A DNA stretch of 64,000 nucleotides from JAGRKR01 sp041397725 (GCA_041397725.1 JAWKVZ010000005.1:281195-345194), one strand, 5' to 3'. Numbered from the stretch's first letter, positions 54,101 to 63,860 are shown. Numbers and translations are program-made. Notes: generated by a model from the letters alone, not told the origin.

Positions 54101-54421
54101 CTAGTCCGCCCGTCCAAAGCGCTTGCGCACCTCGGCGAGCTTCGCGTCGATCTCCGCCTCGGTGAGAATGCCCTTCTCGAGGAGGAGAGAGCGCATGGCG
54201 GTCACCCACTTCTCGTAGTAGCGGGCGCCGGAATAGAACTCCGGCGTCAGGCTCTCGATGGTGCGCCGGTTCTCGTCCGTCACCCAGAACGAGCGCGGCT
54301 TGGCACGAAGCAGCATCATCATGGCGTCGATGCGCCGCTCCGTCATCGTCGGCTCGTGCGGCTCGAGGTCGACCTTGCCAGCGTCGAGCCCGCCGAGATC
54401 GTGTACGCCTCGCTCAGCCAT
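54101..54421 (-). CDS. Nitrile hydratase-type beta subunit, N-terminal half as separate gene
   Basis: 106 residues from the ATG giving MAERGVHDLGGLD, chosen because GGAAAGGAC lies upstream; an ATG 27 bp earlier lacks a ribosome site. The match is to the N-terminal helical domain of nitrile hydratase beta (HDLGGLD, ENRRTIESLTPEFYSGARYYEKWV, LLLEKGILTEAEID). Metallochaperone/activator proteins of the family share this domain, so an accessory role is an alternative; but with the C-terminal half encoded next door a split beta is simpler. Confidence 0.8.
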   Translation of the reverse strand: MAERGVHDLGGLDAGKVDLEPHEPTMTERRIDAMMMLLRAKPRSFWVTDENRRTIESLTPEFYSGARYYEKWVTAMRSLLLEKGILTEAEIDAKLAEVRKRFGRAD

Positions 54422-54457
54422 TTCGCTGTCCTTTCCGGCTTGCGTCATCGTGCAGCT

Positions 54458-55384
54458 TCAGGAGTTGCGCCGGCCGAATTCGCTTTCCAGCGCCAGCCAC
54501 GTCCTGGAGTCGAACAAGTCCCAAAGCTGACCATGCGTGAGCATGCCATCCATCTGCCCGAGCGTCGAGCCCTCGGCCTTGAGTGCGGCCATGAGTTCCA
54601 GGCCGACCTTGGCGAAGCGCCGCGTCAAGGCATTGGGATAGATCGCCAACCGGAAGCCGAGGGCCTCGAGTCTGGCCGCCGGCATGATAGGTGTGCGCCC
54701 CCCTTCGACCATGTTGGCAAGCAGCGGTACGCCCGGCACGGCCTTGGCGATGCGCGCCATCTCGTCCTCGCTCTCGGGGCTTTCCACGAACAGCACGTCG
54801 GCGCCGGCCTCGCGATACCGCTGGGCGCGCTCGATCGCCGCCTCGATGCCTTCCATTGTGCGTGCGTCGGTCCGGGCCACGATCAGGAAATTCTCGTCGA
54901 GGCGGGAATCCGCGGCCGCCTTGATGCGCCCTTCCATCTCGGCTGGCGAGACGACGCGCCGGCCGAGCTCATGGCCGCAACGCTTGGGCATCTCCTGATC
55001 CTCGATCTGCACGGCGCTGACACCGGCGCGCTCCATCTCGCGCACGGTGCGGACGATGCTGAGCGGTCCGCCGAAGCCGGTGTCGATGTCGGCGAAGACG
55101 GGGATCGTGAGCACGTCGGCGATGCGTTTGACGCGGTCGAGATGCTCGGAGAACGAGACGAGTCCGAGATCCGGCGCGCCGAGTTGGCTGAGCGATACGC
55201 CGGCTCCCGAGATGTAGGCGGCCTCGAAGCCGCTGGTCTCGATGATGCGGGCGCCGAGGCAGTCGAAGCAACCGGGCGCGATCAGGATGCGTGACTCACG
55301 GAGCCGCTCGGCCAGGCGGCGGTTGCGATCTCCGGTGTGCCTGAGGCCGGGCGGGTAGGCAGCAGTCGTCGGGCGGGCGGACAT
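54458..55384 (-). CDS. ICL/PEP mutase family lyase (first paralogue)
   Basis: Isocitrate lyase/PEP mutase superfamily TIM-barrel enzyme. Mg-binding ADIDTGFGG, catalytic EDQEMPKRCGH (the KRCGH signature of C-C bond lyases such as methylisocitrate and dimethylmalate lyase), then IVARTDARTMEG and VESPESEDE. 308 residues; the first 25 are not conserved. Lies between the ABC ATPase and the nitrile hydratase genes on the same strand, 36 bp from the latter. Substrate unknown; PEP mutase itself is less likely because of KRCGH. Confidence 0.86.
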   Translation of the reverse strand: MSARPTTAAYPPGLRHTGDRNRRLAERLRESRILIAPGCFDCLGARIIETSGFEAAYISGAGVSLSQLGAPDLGLVSFSEHLDRVKRIADVLTIPVFADIDTGFGGPLSIVRTVREMERAGVSAVQIEDQEMPKRCGHELGRRVVSPAEMEGRIKAAADSRLDENFLIVARTDARTMEGIEAAIERAQRYREAGADVLFVESPESEDEMARIAKAVPGVPLLANMVEGGRTPIMPAARLEALGFRLAIYPNALTRRFAKVGLELMAALKAEGSTLGQMDGMLTHGQLWDLFDSRTWLALESEFGRRNS

Positions 55385-55423
55385 GGCGGGCTCTTCGCTC
55401 CTGGATGGGCGTGGCGGTTGACG

Positions 55424-56431
<1,008 letters not shown>

Positions 56432-56445
56432 CGCCTGCGAACGCC

Positions 56446-57402
56446 TCACATCTGCCGAAGTCTGGGGTTGAGGGCCTCCTCGTACGCGCGCGTCACCATG
56501 AAGATGGCGATGACGAACAGCGACAGGCTGAGGCCGGGCGGAAGCACCCACCACCATGCCGTGCGCACGGCGCCCGCCTTGAAGGCGAGATTGAGCATGC
56601 GGCCCCAGCTGATGAGGTTGGGGTCGCCGAAACCGAGGAAGGCGAGCGCTGCTTCCAGCATGACGCCGGCCTGCACACCGATGGCCATGTAGAGGAACAT
56701 CAGAGGCAGCACGTTCGGGGCGATATGCACGAACAGGATCTTGAGCTCGCTCGTGCCGGCGGCGCGCGCGGCCCAGATGAACGGCCTCTGGCGCAGTGTC
56801 AGGACCTGGGATCTCACGACGCGGGCGGTCGTGCGCCAGAGGAAGCAGACGATGAGCGTGATGATGATGGCGAGGCTCGGTCCCGTGATCGACAGGATGA
56901 CGAGCGCGAACGGCAGGAACGGGATGCCGAAGGCGACATCCGTGATCCGCATCAGGATATCGTCGGTCCGACCGCCGAAATAGCCGGAGAACAGTCCGAT
57001 CAGCGTGCCGAGAACGGCGCTGCCGACCGCAGCCGTCAACCCGACCAGCAGGGCAATGCGCGAGCCCCAGATGACCTGACTGAAGACGTCCATCGACTGG
57101 TTGGTGGTGCCGAATGGCGCTGCGGCGGACGGCGGCTTCAGTCGCAGGAGCTGCTTGCTCTCGCCCGTCAGCACGTCGAACGGCGCATGCGGGGCCACCC
57201 ACGGGGCGGAAAGCGCCAGAACGACGAAAAAGGCGATGATGGCGAGGCCTGCGGCGCCGGTCGGATAGCTGGCAATTGTGGCGAGCGAGCTCGTGAAGCC
57301 GCCGAGCAGGCGGCCGATCCGCCGGCCGAAGCCGGTCTTGCGGACCGGCGGGCGCGCCGCCGCGGCCGTTGGCCCACCGCTGTCCGCGAGCTTTTCCTGC
57401 AT
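56446..57402 (-). CDS. Dpp/Opp-type ABC permease (DppC-like)
   Basis: Inner-membrane permease, 318 residues. The N-terminal ~45 residues are cytoplasmic and Pro/Arg/Gly-rich; TM1 is AAGLAIIAFFVVLALSAPWV. PFGTTNQSMDVFSQVIWGSR is the usual family loop, and the EAA-like motif is WAARAAGTSELKILFVHIAPN. Ends in YEEALNPRLRQM. It is 14 bp upstream of the ATPase and 17 bp downstream of the other permease gene. Confidence 0.92.
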   Translation of the reverse strand: MQEKLADSGGPTAAAARPPVRKTGFGRRIGRLLGGFTSSLATIASYPTGAAGLAIIAFFVVLALSAPWVAPHAPFDVLTGESKQLLRLKPPSAAAPFGTTNQSMDVFSQVIWGSRIALLVGLTAAVGSAVLGTLIGLFSGYFGGRTDDILMRITDVAFGIPFLPFALVILSITGPSLAIIITLIVCFLWRTTARVVRSQVLTLRQRPFIWAARAAGTSELKILFVHIAPNVLPLMFLYMAIGVQAGVMLEAALAFLGFGDPNLISWGRMLNLAFKAGAVRTAWWWVLPPGLSLSLFVIAIFMVTRAYEEALNPRLRQM

Positions 57403-57419
57403 GGGCCCGCTCCCTTCTC

Positions 57420-58397
57420 TCAGTCGTAGACGACGCGCGGATCGATGACGCCGTAGAGGAGATCCGCAACGAGGTTGAAGGTGAGGATCGTGAGGGCCAT
57501 GACGTAGAAGGCCGCCTGCACGATCGGGTAGTCGAGGTCGCCGAGCGCCGTCACCAGCTCACGGCCTATGCCGGGCCAGGCGAAGATGATCTCGAGCAGC
57601 ACCTGTCCCTGGAAGATGAATCCCATCATGACGGCGATATCCGTCACCAGGGGGAGCAGCGCGTTGCGTGTGGCATGCACCATGATGCGCTTCTCGGGCA
57701 GCCCCTTGGCGCGCAGGATCTCGAGGAAATCGCTGCCGCGGACCTCCAGCATGGTGGAGCGCAGGAGGAGTGCGGGGCTGGTGACCTCGCGGGTCATCAG
57801 CACCAGCATCGGCAGAATCAGGTGATGCAGGAAATCCAGCGAGAACACCGTGCTCCAGAAACTGTCGCCGCCGCCGCCGATCGAGACCATGCCGCCGGGC
57901 GGGAACCAGCCGAGCCAGTAGGAGAAGATCATCAGGACGACGATGCCGACGAAGAAGGACGGCGTCGAGCGCGCGAACAGCAGGAGGAACACGGTCAGCG
58001 CCTCGCGCTTGGTGCCGCGCTTCCAGCCCAGCCAGGAGCCGAGCGTCGCACCGAGGATCACCGAGATGATCACGGACGGGATGATCATGGCGGCGGTATT
58101 GCCGAGCTTCTCGAGGATGATCTCGCTCACCGGCTGGTTCTGGAAGAAGGAGCGGCCGAAGTCGAAGGTCAGCATGTTGCGCATGTAGCGCAGGTATTGC
58201 ACCCACCAGGGATCGTCGAGGCCCCAGAGCACGCGCTGCTGGCGCACCATCTCTTCCGAGAAGTTGCTGTCGACGAAAATGGATGTCGGGTCGCCCGGCA
58301 GAATGCGCAGGATGGCGAACAGGATCGTGAGAACGGCAACGATCACGAAGAAGAAGAGCACGAGGCGGCGCAACAGGTAGCGGCGAAAACCGGTCAT
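57420..58397 (-). CDS. Dpp/Opp-type ABC permease (DppB-like)
   Basis: Inner-membrane permease, 325 residues. Starts MTGFRRYLLRRLVLFFFVIV, with GGGAGGA upstream fixing the start at 58397; a longer upstream frame has no family character. RILPGDPTSIFVD, the EAA motif in FLEILRAKGLPEKRIMVHATRN and a C-terminal VIDPRVVYD match the family. First gene of the leftward operon of seven genes ending at 53024. No substrate-binding protein is encoded with it. Confidence 0.92.
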   Translation of the reverse strand: MTGFRRYLLRRLVLFFFVIVAVLTILFAILRILPGDPTSIFVDSNFSEEMVRQQRVLWGLDDPWWVQYLRYMRNMLTFDFGRSFFQNQPVSEIILEKLGNTAAMIIPSVIISVILGATLGSWLGWKRGTKREALTVFLLLFARSTPSFFVGIVVLMIFSYWLGWFPPGGMVSIGGGGDSFWSTVFSLDFLHHLILPMLVLMTREVTSPALLLRSTMLEVRGSDFLEILRAKGLPEKRIMVHATRNALLPLVTDIAVMMGFIFQGQVLLEIIFAWPGIGRELVTALGDLDYPIVQAAFYVMALTILTFNLVADLLYGVIDPRVVYD

Positions 58398-58608
58398 TGC
58401 TCCTCCCTTGCCGCCCACTCTTTGTGCGTCGGCATGCGCAGTTCGTGCGCGACCGACCGCTCGCGGGTCCCTTCGATTTGTCTGGATTTCATCAGGTTTC
58501 GGGACCGAGCACAAGATGCTGCGTCAGGGGACCATGTCGGCGCGGGGCTGCCGCGCGCAGTGCATGGCGGCAGGCATCCGGAGCGATATGCCCAGCCCCT
58601 ACGGGCCC

Positions 58609-58637
58609 TTGCTGGTCTGGACAACTGGCTCTACAGT
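58609..58637 (+). promoter_or_regulatory. Candidate promoter of the rightward operon
   Basis: TTGCTG (58609-58614), 17-bp spacer, TACAGT (58632-58637), 34 bp before the ATG at 58672, inside the 274-bp divergent region shared with the permease operon. No clear operator dyad was seen in this region. Confidence 0.45.
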
Positions 58638-58671
58638 CGCGGAAAACACCTGACATCCTGGAGGAACGCCG

Positions 58672-59550
58672 ATGACCATGGCCAAGCGCTTTCGAACACT
58701 CCTGAAGTCCGGCCACATGATCGTGGCCCCCGGCGCCTACGACTGTGTGACCGCGCGGCTGGTCGAGCAGGCGGGCTTTCCGGCCGTGTACATGACGGGT
58801 GCGGGTACGGCGGCGACCCTCGGCTATCCCGACTATGGCCTCGTCACCATGAGCGAGATGGCCGACAATGCCGCGCGGCTGACCTCGGTTCTGACGGTGC
58901 CCCTGGTCTCCGATATCGACACGGGCTACGGCAACGAGCTCAACGTCTATCGCACCATCCAGGCTTTCGAGCGCGCAGGCGTCGCTGCCGTCCATATCGA
59001 GGATCAGGGCTTTCCCAAGCGCTGCGGTCATCTCGATGACAAGGAGCTGATCCCGCGCGAGGCCTATTACACCAAGATCCGCGCGGCTGCGGCGGCGCGC
59101 AAGAGCGCCGATTTCACCATCATCGCCCGCACCGATGCGCGCGCGGTCGCTGGCCTCGACGAGGCTGTGGCACGCGTCAACGGCGCTCTCGCAGCCGGTG
59201 CCGACATCGCTTTCGTCGAGGCGCCCCAGTCCATGACCGAGATCGAGACCATCCCCAAGCTCGTCAAGGGGCCATGTCTCCTCAATGTCGTCCGCAAGGG
59301 CAAGACGCCCGAGATCGATCTCGCCGAGGCTGAGCGTATGGGCTACGCGCTCGCCATCGTGCCCGGAATGCTGATCGCCGGCGTCATCGGCATCTGCGAC
59401 GAACTTCTCGGCAAGCTCAAGGCGGAGCGGCGCCATCCGGTGCCGCCGGGCGATCCGACCGTCCGCGAGGTCTTTGCCCGCTTCGGCGCAGCCGAGTGGG
59501 ACGAGCGGCGGACTGCTTTCAGCGATCCCAAGAGTCAGGCCGCCGAGTAG
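58672..59550 (+). CDS. ICL/PEP mutase family lyase (second paralogue)
   Basis: Same superfamily as the gene at 54458 and clearly a paralogue: APGAYDCVTARLVEQAGF, SDIDTGYGN, EDQGFPKRCGH and IIARTDARAVAG are in the same order. The KRCGH motif marks a C-C lyase. 292 residues from the ATG at 58672, which has GGAGG seven bases upstream. First gene of the rightward operon; leuC-like starts 15 bp after its stop. Possible substrates are 2-methylisocitrate, dimethylmalate or related 2-alkylmalates. Confidence 0.87.
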   Translation: MTMAKRFRTLLKSGHMIVAPGAYDCVTARLVEQAGFPAVYMTGAGTAATLGYPDYGLVTMSEMADNAARLTSVLTVPLVSDIDTGYGNELNVYRTIQAFERAGVAAVHIEDQGFPKRCGHLDDKELIPREAYYTKIRAAAAARKSADFTIIARTDARAVAGLDEAVARVNGALAAGADIAFVEAPQSMTEIETIPKLVKGPCLLNVVRKGKTPEIDLAEAERMGYALAIVPGMLIAGVIGICDELLGKLKAERRHPVPPGDPTVREVFARFGAAEWDERRTAFSDPKSQAAE

Positions 59551-59564
59551 CCGGAGAAGCGCCC

Positions 59565-60983
59565 ATGCCCGCGTCGAAGTCGTCTGCACCACGGACCATG
59601 TTCGAGAAGATCTGGAGCCGTCACGTCGTCGTCGATCGCCCCGACGGCTACACGCTGCTCTATATCGACCGGCATTTGATGCACGAGGGCTCGGCCGGCG
59701 GCTTCGACCGGCTGCGCCCGCGCGGGCTTGGGCTGAGACGCCCGGATCGCTGCTTCGCGACGCCCGATCACTACGTGCTGACCTCCAGCCGGTCGATCGA
59801 CGACATCCCCGATGCTCATCACCGCGCCCATGTCCGCGCGATCAAGACCAATATGGATGCGGCGGGCGTGACGCTGTTCGACATCGACGATCCGCGCCAG
59901 GGCATCGTGCACGTGATCGGCCCCGAACAGGGCATCTCGCAGCCCGGGCTGACCATGGTCTGCGGCGATAGCCACACCGCGACGCATGGCGCGGTCGGGG
60001 CGCTCGCGTTCGGCATCGGCTCGTCCGAGGTGGCGCACGTGATGGCGACGCAGTGCCTCTGGCAGAAGAAGCCCAAGGCCATGCGCATCACCATCGACGG
60101 GCGGCTCGCTCCCGGCATCACCGGCAAGGACGTGATCCTCGCCATCATCGCCAGGATGAGCGCGGCGGGCGCCACCGGTCACACCATCGAGTACGCCGGC
60201 AGCGCCATCCGCGCACTCTCCATGGAGGGCCGCCTCACGCTCTGCAACATGTCGATCGAGGGGGGCGGGCGCGCCGGCATGGTGGCGCCCGACGACACGA
60301 CCTACCAGTACCTCGCCGGCCGTCCGTTCGCGCCGAAGGCGGGCGAGTGGGACAAGGCGCTCGCGTTCTGGAAGGGGCTGCCGAGCGACGACGGCGCCAC
60401 GTTCGACCGCGAGCTGTCGCTCGATGGAAACGCCATCGCGCCGATGGTCACCTGGGGCACGAGCCCGGAGGACGCTTCGCCCGTCACAGAGCGTATTCCA
60501 GACCCCTCGCAGGCCGCCGATGCGCTCCGCCGCGAGAGCATGGAGCGGGCGCTCGCCTACATGGGTCTCACACCCGGCACGCCGCTCGAGGAGGTGCCGG
60601 TCGACCGCGTCTTCATCGGCTCCTGCACCAACTCGCGCATCGAGGACCTGCGTGCGGCGGCGGCCATCGCCCGCGGCCGCAAGGCCAGGATTCCCGCCTG
60701 GATCGTGCCGGGGTCGGGCCTCGTGCGGCAGGCTGCGGAGGCCGAGGGGCTCGACAAGGTCTTCCGCGAGGCGGGCTTCGAGTGGCGCATGGCGGGTTGC
60801 TCGATGTGCGTCGGCATGAACGGGGAGACCGGCAAGCCCGGGGAGCGGATCGCCTCGACGTCCAATCGCAACTTCGTCGGCCGCCAGGGGCGCGGCGTGC
60901 GCACGCACCTCGTGAGCCCGGCGATGGCCGCTGCCGCCGCCGTCACCGGCAAGTTCACCGACGTGCGCAAGCTGATGGCCTGA
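59565..60983 (+). CDS. leuC: LeuC-type dehydratase/isomerase large subunit
   Basis: Aconitase-superfamily enzyme with a 4Fe-4S cluster; the Cys ligands are in GSCTNSRIEDLR (~Cys354) and CSMC (~Cys412, Cys415). MVCGDSHTATHGAVGALAFG and ASTSNRNFVGRQGRG match LeuC. 472 residues, as in E. coli LeuC. After the cluster it reads CSMCVGMNGET where biosynthetic LeuC usually has CSMCLAMN, a small difference near the active site. Neighbouring lyases suggest it may hydrate or isomerise an alkylmalate other than isopropylmalate; leucine synthesis is the default alternative. Confidence 0.88.
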   Translation: MPASKSSAPRTMFEKIWSRHVVVDRPDGYTLLYIDRHLMHEGSAGGFDRLRPRGLGLRRPDRCFATPDHYVLTSSRSIDDIPDAHHRAHVRAIKTNMDAAGVTLFDIDDPRQGIVHVIGPEQGISQPGLTMVCGDSHTATHGAVGALAFGIGSSEVAHVMATQCLWQKKPKAMRITIDGRLAPGITGKDVILAIIARMSAAGATGHTIEYAGSAIRALSMEGRLTLCNMSIEGGGRAGMVAPDDTTYQYLAGRPFAPKAGEWDKALAFWKGLPSDDGATFDRELSLDGNAIAPMVTWGTSPEDASPVTERIPDPSQAADALRRESMERALAYMGLTPGTPLEEVPVDRVFIGSCTNSRIEDLRAAAAIARGRKARIPAWIVPGSGLVRQAAEAEGLDKVFREAGFEWRMAGCSMCVGMNGETGKPGERIASTSNRNFVGRQGRGVRTHLVSPAMAAAAAVTGKFTDVRKLMA

Positions 60984-60994
60984 GGAGACGCACC

Positions 60995-61597
60995 ATGGAG
61001 CCTTTCACCACCTTCACGGCCGTGGCTGTCCCGATCGACCAGCCCAACATCGACACGGACCAGATCATCCCTGCGCGCTTTCTCGGCAAGCCGCGGACGG
61101 ACAGGGTTGCGGCCGCATTCCACGACATGCGACGTACGCCCGACGGCGCGCTGCGGCCGGAGCTGACGCTGAACCAGCCGGCTTATAAGGACGCTCGCAT
61201 CATCGTCGCCGACCGCAACTTCGCCTGCGGCTCATCGCGCGAGCATGCCGTCACGGTCCTCCAGGACAACGGCTTCCGCGGCTTCATCGCCACCAGCTTC
61301 GGCGACATCTTCTACAACAACTGCTTCCAGAACGGCGTGCTGCCGGTCGTGCTGCCGGCCGAGCGGGTGGCGGAATTGAGGGCGCTGCTGCATAAGACGC
61401 CCGGCGCCACGATCACGCTGGATCTCGAGCGCCAGTCCGTGACGGGTCCGGACGGCAAGGTGGATCGCTTCGAGATTGATTCCTTCCGCAAGGACTGTCT
61501 GCTCAAGGGACAGGACGACGTCAGCCTGACGCTCGGCTATGAGAAGGACATCGCAGCGTTCGAGGCTCGTCAGAAGTCCGAGATGACCTGGCTCTGA
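60995..61597 (+). CDS. leuD: LeuD-type dehydratase/isomerase small subunit
   Basis: Swivel-domain partner of the LeuC-like subunit. IDTDQIIPARFLG and ADRNFACGSSREHAV are the family signatures and SFGDIFYNNCFQNGVLPV follows. 200 residues, normal length. 11 bp after leuC with TGAGGAG at the junction, so the two subunits are made together. Ends KSEMTWL. Confidence 0.92.
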   Translation: MEPFTTFTAVAVPIDQPNIDTDQIIPARFLGKPRTDRVAAAFHDMRRTPDGALRPELTLNQPAYKDARIIVADRNFACGSSREHAVTVLQDNGFRGFIATSFGDIFYNNCFQNGVLPVVLPAERVAELRALLHKTPGATITLDLERQSVTGPDGKVDRFEIDSFRKDCLLKGQDDVSLTLGYEKDIAAFEARQKSEMTWL

Positions 61598-61705
61598 GGC
61601 TGCGCGCGGCAGTGTCGCGAGCATGGCACGAGCGCACGCCGGGGCTTGGTCGTGGGCTGCCGCAGACGGTGCGCGCGGGGATCAGGCCGGGAACAGGAGA
61701 TCGTT

Positions 61706-62815
61706 GTGAGCAATGAGAAGTCCCTCGTGCTGATGCCGGGCGACGGCATCGGCCCGGAAGTGGTCGGCGAGGCCGCGCGGGTCGCCGACTGGTTGATCGC
61801 CAGGCGGCGCCTGCCGATCCGGACCAGCGAGGTTCCCTATGGCTATACCGCCTACAAGGCGACCGGCGAGATGCTGCCGGCCGCGACCGCCGAGGCGCTG
61901 AACGCCGCCGACGCCATCCTGTTCGGCGCGACGGGGGGACCCGAGCGCGACGCATTGCCGATGGCCGTTCGCCGCAAGGGCAGCCTGCTCTCGATACGCA
62001 AGGAGCTCGGGCTCTACGCCAATCTGCGGCCGGTGAAGCCGTTTCCGGCGCTCATCGATTCGAGCCCGCTCAAGGCCGACGTCATCCGCAACGTCGATAT
62101 GATCATCCTGCGCGAGCTCAACGGCGGCATCTATTTCGGCGAGCCGCGCGGTGTCGAGGACCTGCCGGACGGCGGCCGGCGCGGCTTCAATACGGAGGTC
62201 TACACGACGCCGGAGATCCAGCGCATCGCGCGTGTCGCCTTCCGTCTCGCGGAGGCGCGCAGCGGCCGCGTCTGCTCCGTCGACAAGGCCAACGTCATGG
62301 ATTGCAGCCGGCTCTGGCGCGAGGAGGTGACCGCGCTGCACGCAGCGGAGTTCCCGCACATAGAGCTCTCGCACATGTACGTGGACAATGCCGCGATGCA
62401 GATCGTGCGCCGGCCCGATCAGTTCGATGTCATCGTCACCGGCAACATCTTCGGCGATATTCTTTCCGATGTTGCGGCGCCCATCACGGGCTCTCTCGGC
62501 ATGCTGCCGTCCGCCTCGCTCAACATCGCCGCGGACGGCAGCGTTCGCCGGGCGCTGTTCGAGCCGGTGCACGGGTCCGCGCCCGACATCGCCGGCAAGG
62601 GGGTTGCCAATCCGCTCGGCGCCATTCTTTCGCTCGCCATGGCGCTGCGTCATTCGTTTGCCGCGGCCGACGCGGCGGACGAGGTTGAGCAGGCCGTCGC
62701 CGCGGCGCTGGCCGGTGGCGCGCGCACTCCGGATCTGGCGGCCCTCGGCGCCGCCACGCTCGGCACGCGCCAGATGGGTGACGCGGTGCTTGCCGCCCTC
62801 GAGGCGAACGCTTAG
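61706..62815 (+). CDS. leuB: 3-isopropylmalate dehydrogenase-like enzyme (LeuB family)
   Basis: NAD-dependent oxidative decarboxylase of the isocitrate/isopropylmalate family. LMPGDGIGPEVV, YANLRPVKPFP, RELNGGIYFGEPRG, VDKANVMD, YVDNAAMQIV and FGDILSDVAAPITGSLGMLPSASLN are present. 369 residues from a GTG with AGGAGA upstream. At the substrate helix it reads RKGSLLSIRK; the Glu normally three residues before the Leu-Leu pair in isopropylmalate dehydrogenases is Lys91 here. This may alter substrate choice. 108 bp after leuD. Confidence 0.87.
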   Translation: MSNEKSLVLMPGDGIGPEVVGEAARVADWLIARRRLPIRTSEVPYGYTAYKATGEMLPAATAEALNAADAILFGATGGPERDALPMAVRRKGSLLSIRKELGLYANLRPVKPFPALIDSSPLKADVIRNVDMIILRELNGGIYFGEPRGVEDLPDGGRRGFNTEVYTTPEIQRIARVAFRLAEARSGRVCSVDKANVMDCSRLWREEVTALHAAEFPHIELSHMYVDNAAMQIVRRPDQFDVIVTGNIFGDILSDVAAPITGSLGMLPSASLNIAADGSVRRALFEPVHGSAPDIAGKGVANPLGAILSLAMALRHSFAAADAADEVEQAVAAALAGGARTPDLAALGAATLGTRQMGDAVLAALEANA

Positions 62816-62884
62816 ACCTGCCGTCGGCGGCGCCGCAAGCGGGCGCCGCTCGCCCGATATGAACCAAGGGAGGGAGGCGCCCCC

Positions 62885-63754
62885 ATGCGCTGGAGCAAGA
62901 GACGCGAGCGGCTGCGAGCTGTGCTGACGGGGACCACCTGTGTTCACCCCGGAACTGTTTTCGACCCGATCTCGGCGCGCATCGCCGAGGATCTCGGCTT
63001 CGAGGTCGGCATGCTGGCGGGCTCCATCGCTTCCATGACGGTGCTGGGCGCGCCGGACATCATCCTGTTGACGCTGTCCGAGTTCGCCGACCAGGCACAC
63101 CGCATCTGCCGCGCCGGCGAGTTGCCAGTGCTGGCCGACGCCGATCACGGCTATGGCAATGCCCTCAACGTCATGCGGACGGTCGAGGAGCTGGAGACCG
63201 CCGGGATCGCCGGCCTCTCCATCGAGGACACGGCCTTGCCCATGAGCTACGGGGAGCCGCGCAAGACAAGCCTGCTCAGCCTCGAGGAGGGCGCTGCCAA
63301 GATGCGCGCCGCGGTGGCCGCGCGCCGCGATCCCGGCCTCGTCATCGCGGGCCGTACGAGCGCACCGGGCATGACCGGCATCGACGACGCCATCCGCCGC
63401 GCCAAGGCCTACGAGGCGGCGGGCGTTGACGCGCTTTTCCTGATCGGCATCAAGACGCGCGCCGACCTGGAGCGCGTGGCGGCCGAGACGCGCCTGCCGC
63501 TCATTCTCGGCGGTCCCGGCAAGGAGATTCTCGACCGCCCTTATCTCGCGAGCCAGCGCGTACGGATCTGCCTGATCGGGCACCAGCCGTTCGCCGCCGC
63601 CGTCAAGGCCGTGCACGACACGCTGGCGGCGCTGCGGGCGGGCACGCCGGGCGGCGAGATCAAGGGGCAGGCGTCGTCGGAGCTGATGGACCAGGTCACC
63701 CGTGAGCCGCAGTACAAGGGCTGGATCGACGACTACCTCGGCGGCAAGCGCTGA
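62885..63754 (+). CDS. Oxaloacetate decarboxylase-like ICL/PEP mutase family enzyme (third paralogue)
   Basis: Closest by eye to Pseudomonas PA4872 oxaloacetate decarboxylase: FDPISARIAEDLGFE, LTLSEFADQAHRI, LADADHGYGNALNVMRTV and SIEDTALP are shared. It lacks the KRCGH lyase motif (MSYGEPRK in that place), fitting a decarboxylase rather than a C-C lyase. 289 residues, family length. Last gene of the rightward operon, 69 bp after leuB. Product would be pyruvate. Confidence 0.87.
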   Translation: MRWSKRRERLRAVLTGTTCVHPGTVFDPISARIAEDLGFEVGMLAGSIASMTVLGAPDIILLTLSEFADQAHRICRAGELPVLADADHGYGNALNVMRTVEELETAGIAGLSIEDTALPMSYGEPRKTSLLSLEEGAAKMRAAVAARRDPGLVIAGRTSAPGMTGIDDAIRRAKAYEAAGVDALFLIGIKTRADLERVAAETRLPLILGGPGKEILDRPYLASQRVRICLIGHQPFAAAVKAVHDTLAALRAGTPGGEIKGQASSELMDQVTREPQYKGWIDDYLGGKR

Positions 63755-63832
63755 CGGGGCGACGGGCAGCGGACGGCCGCCGCCGATCGAGGAGCCGGCA
63801 AAAAGACCGTAGGACGAATGCATGCGATCGTC

Positions 63833-63860
63833 TTGCGTAAGCCGGCTTCGTCGCTATAGT
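63833..63860 (+). promoter_or_regulatory. Promoter of tRNA-Ser
   Basis: TTGCGT (63833-63838), 16-bp spacer, TATAGT (63855-63860), 23 bp before the mature tRNA 5' end. Good position for a tRNA promoter. Confidence 0.55.

Noticed and set aside
54458..55384. Phosphonate metabolism (PEP mutase) assignment for the ICL/PEPM paralogues
   Set aside because: KRCGH lyase motif is present and no phosphonopyruvate decarboxylase or other phosphonate genes are nearby.
56432..57469. Upstream part of the open frame that contains the DppD-like ATPase
   Set aside because: It overlaps the DppC-like permease gene in another phase; the ATPase starts at 56431 with family-typical sequence.
61682..63823. 713-codon open frame antisense to leuB and the oxaloacetate decarboxylase gene
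   Set aside because: Shadow of two well-supported genes; no conserved motif or ribosome site.
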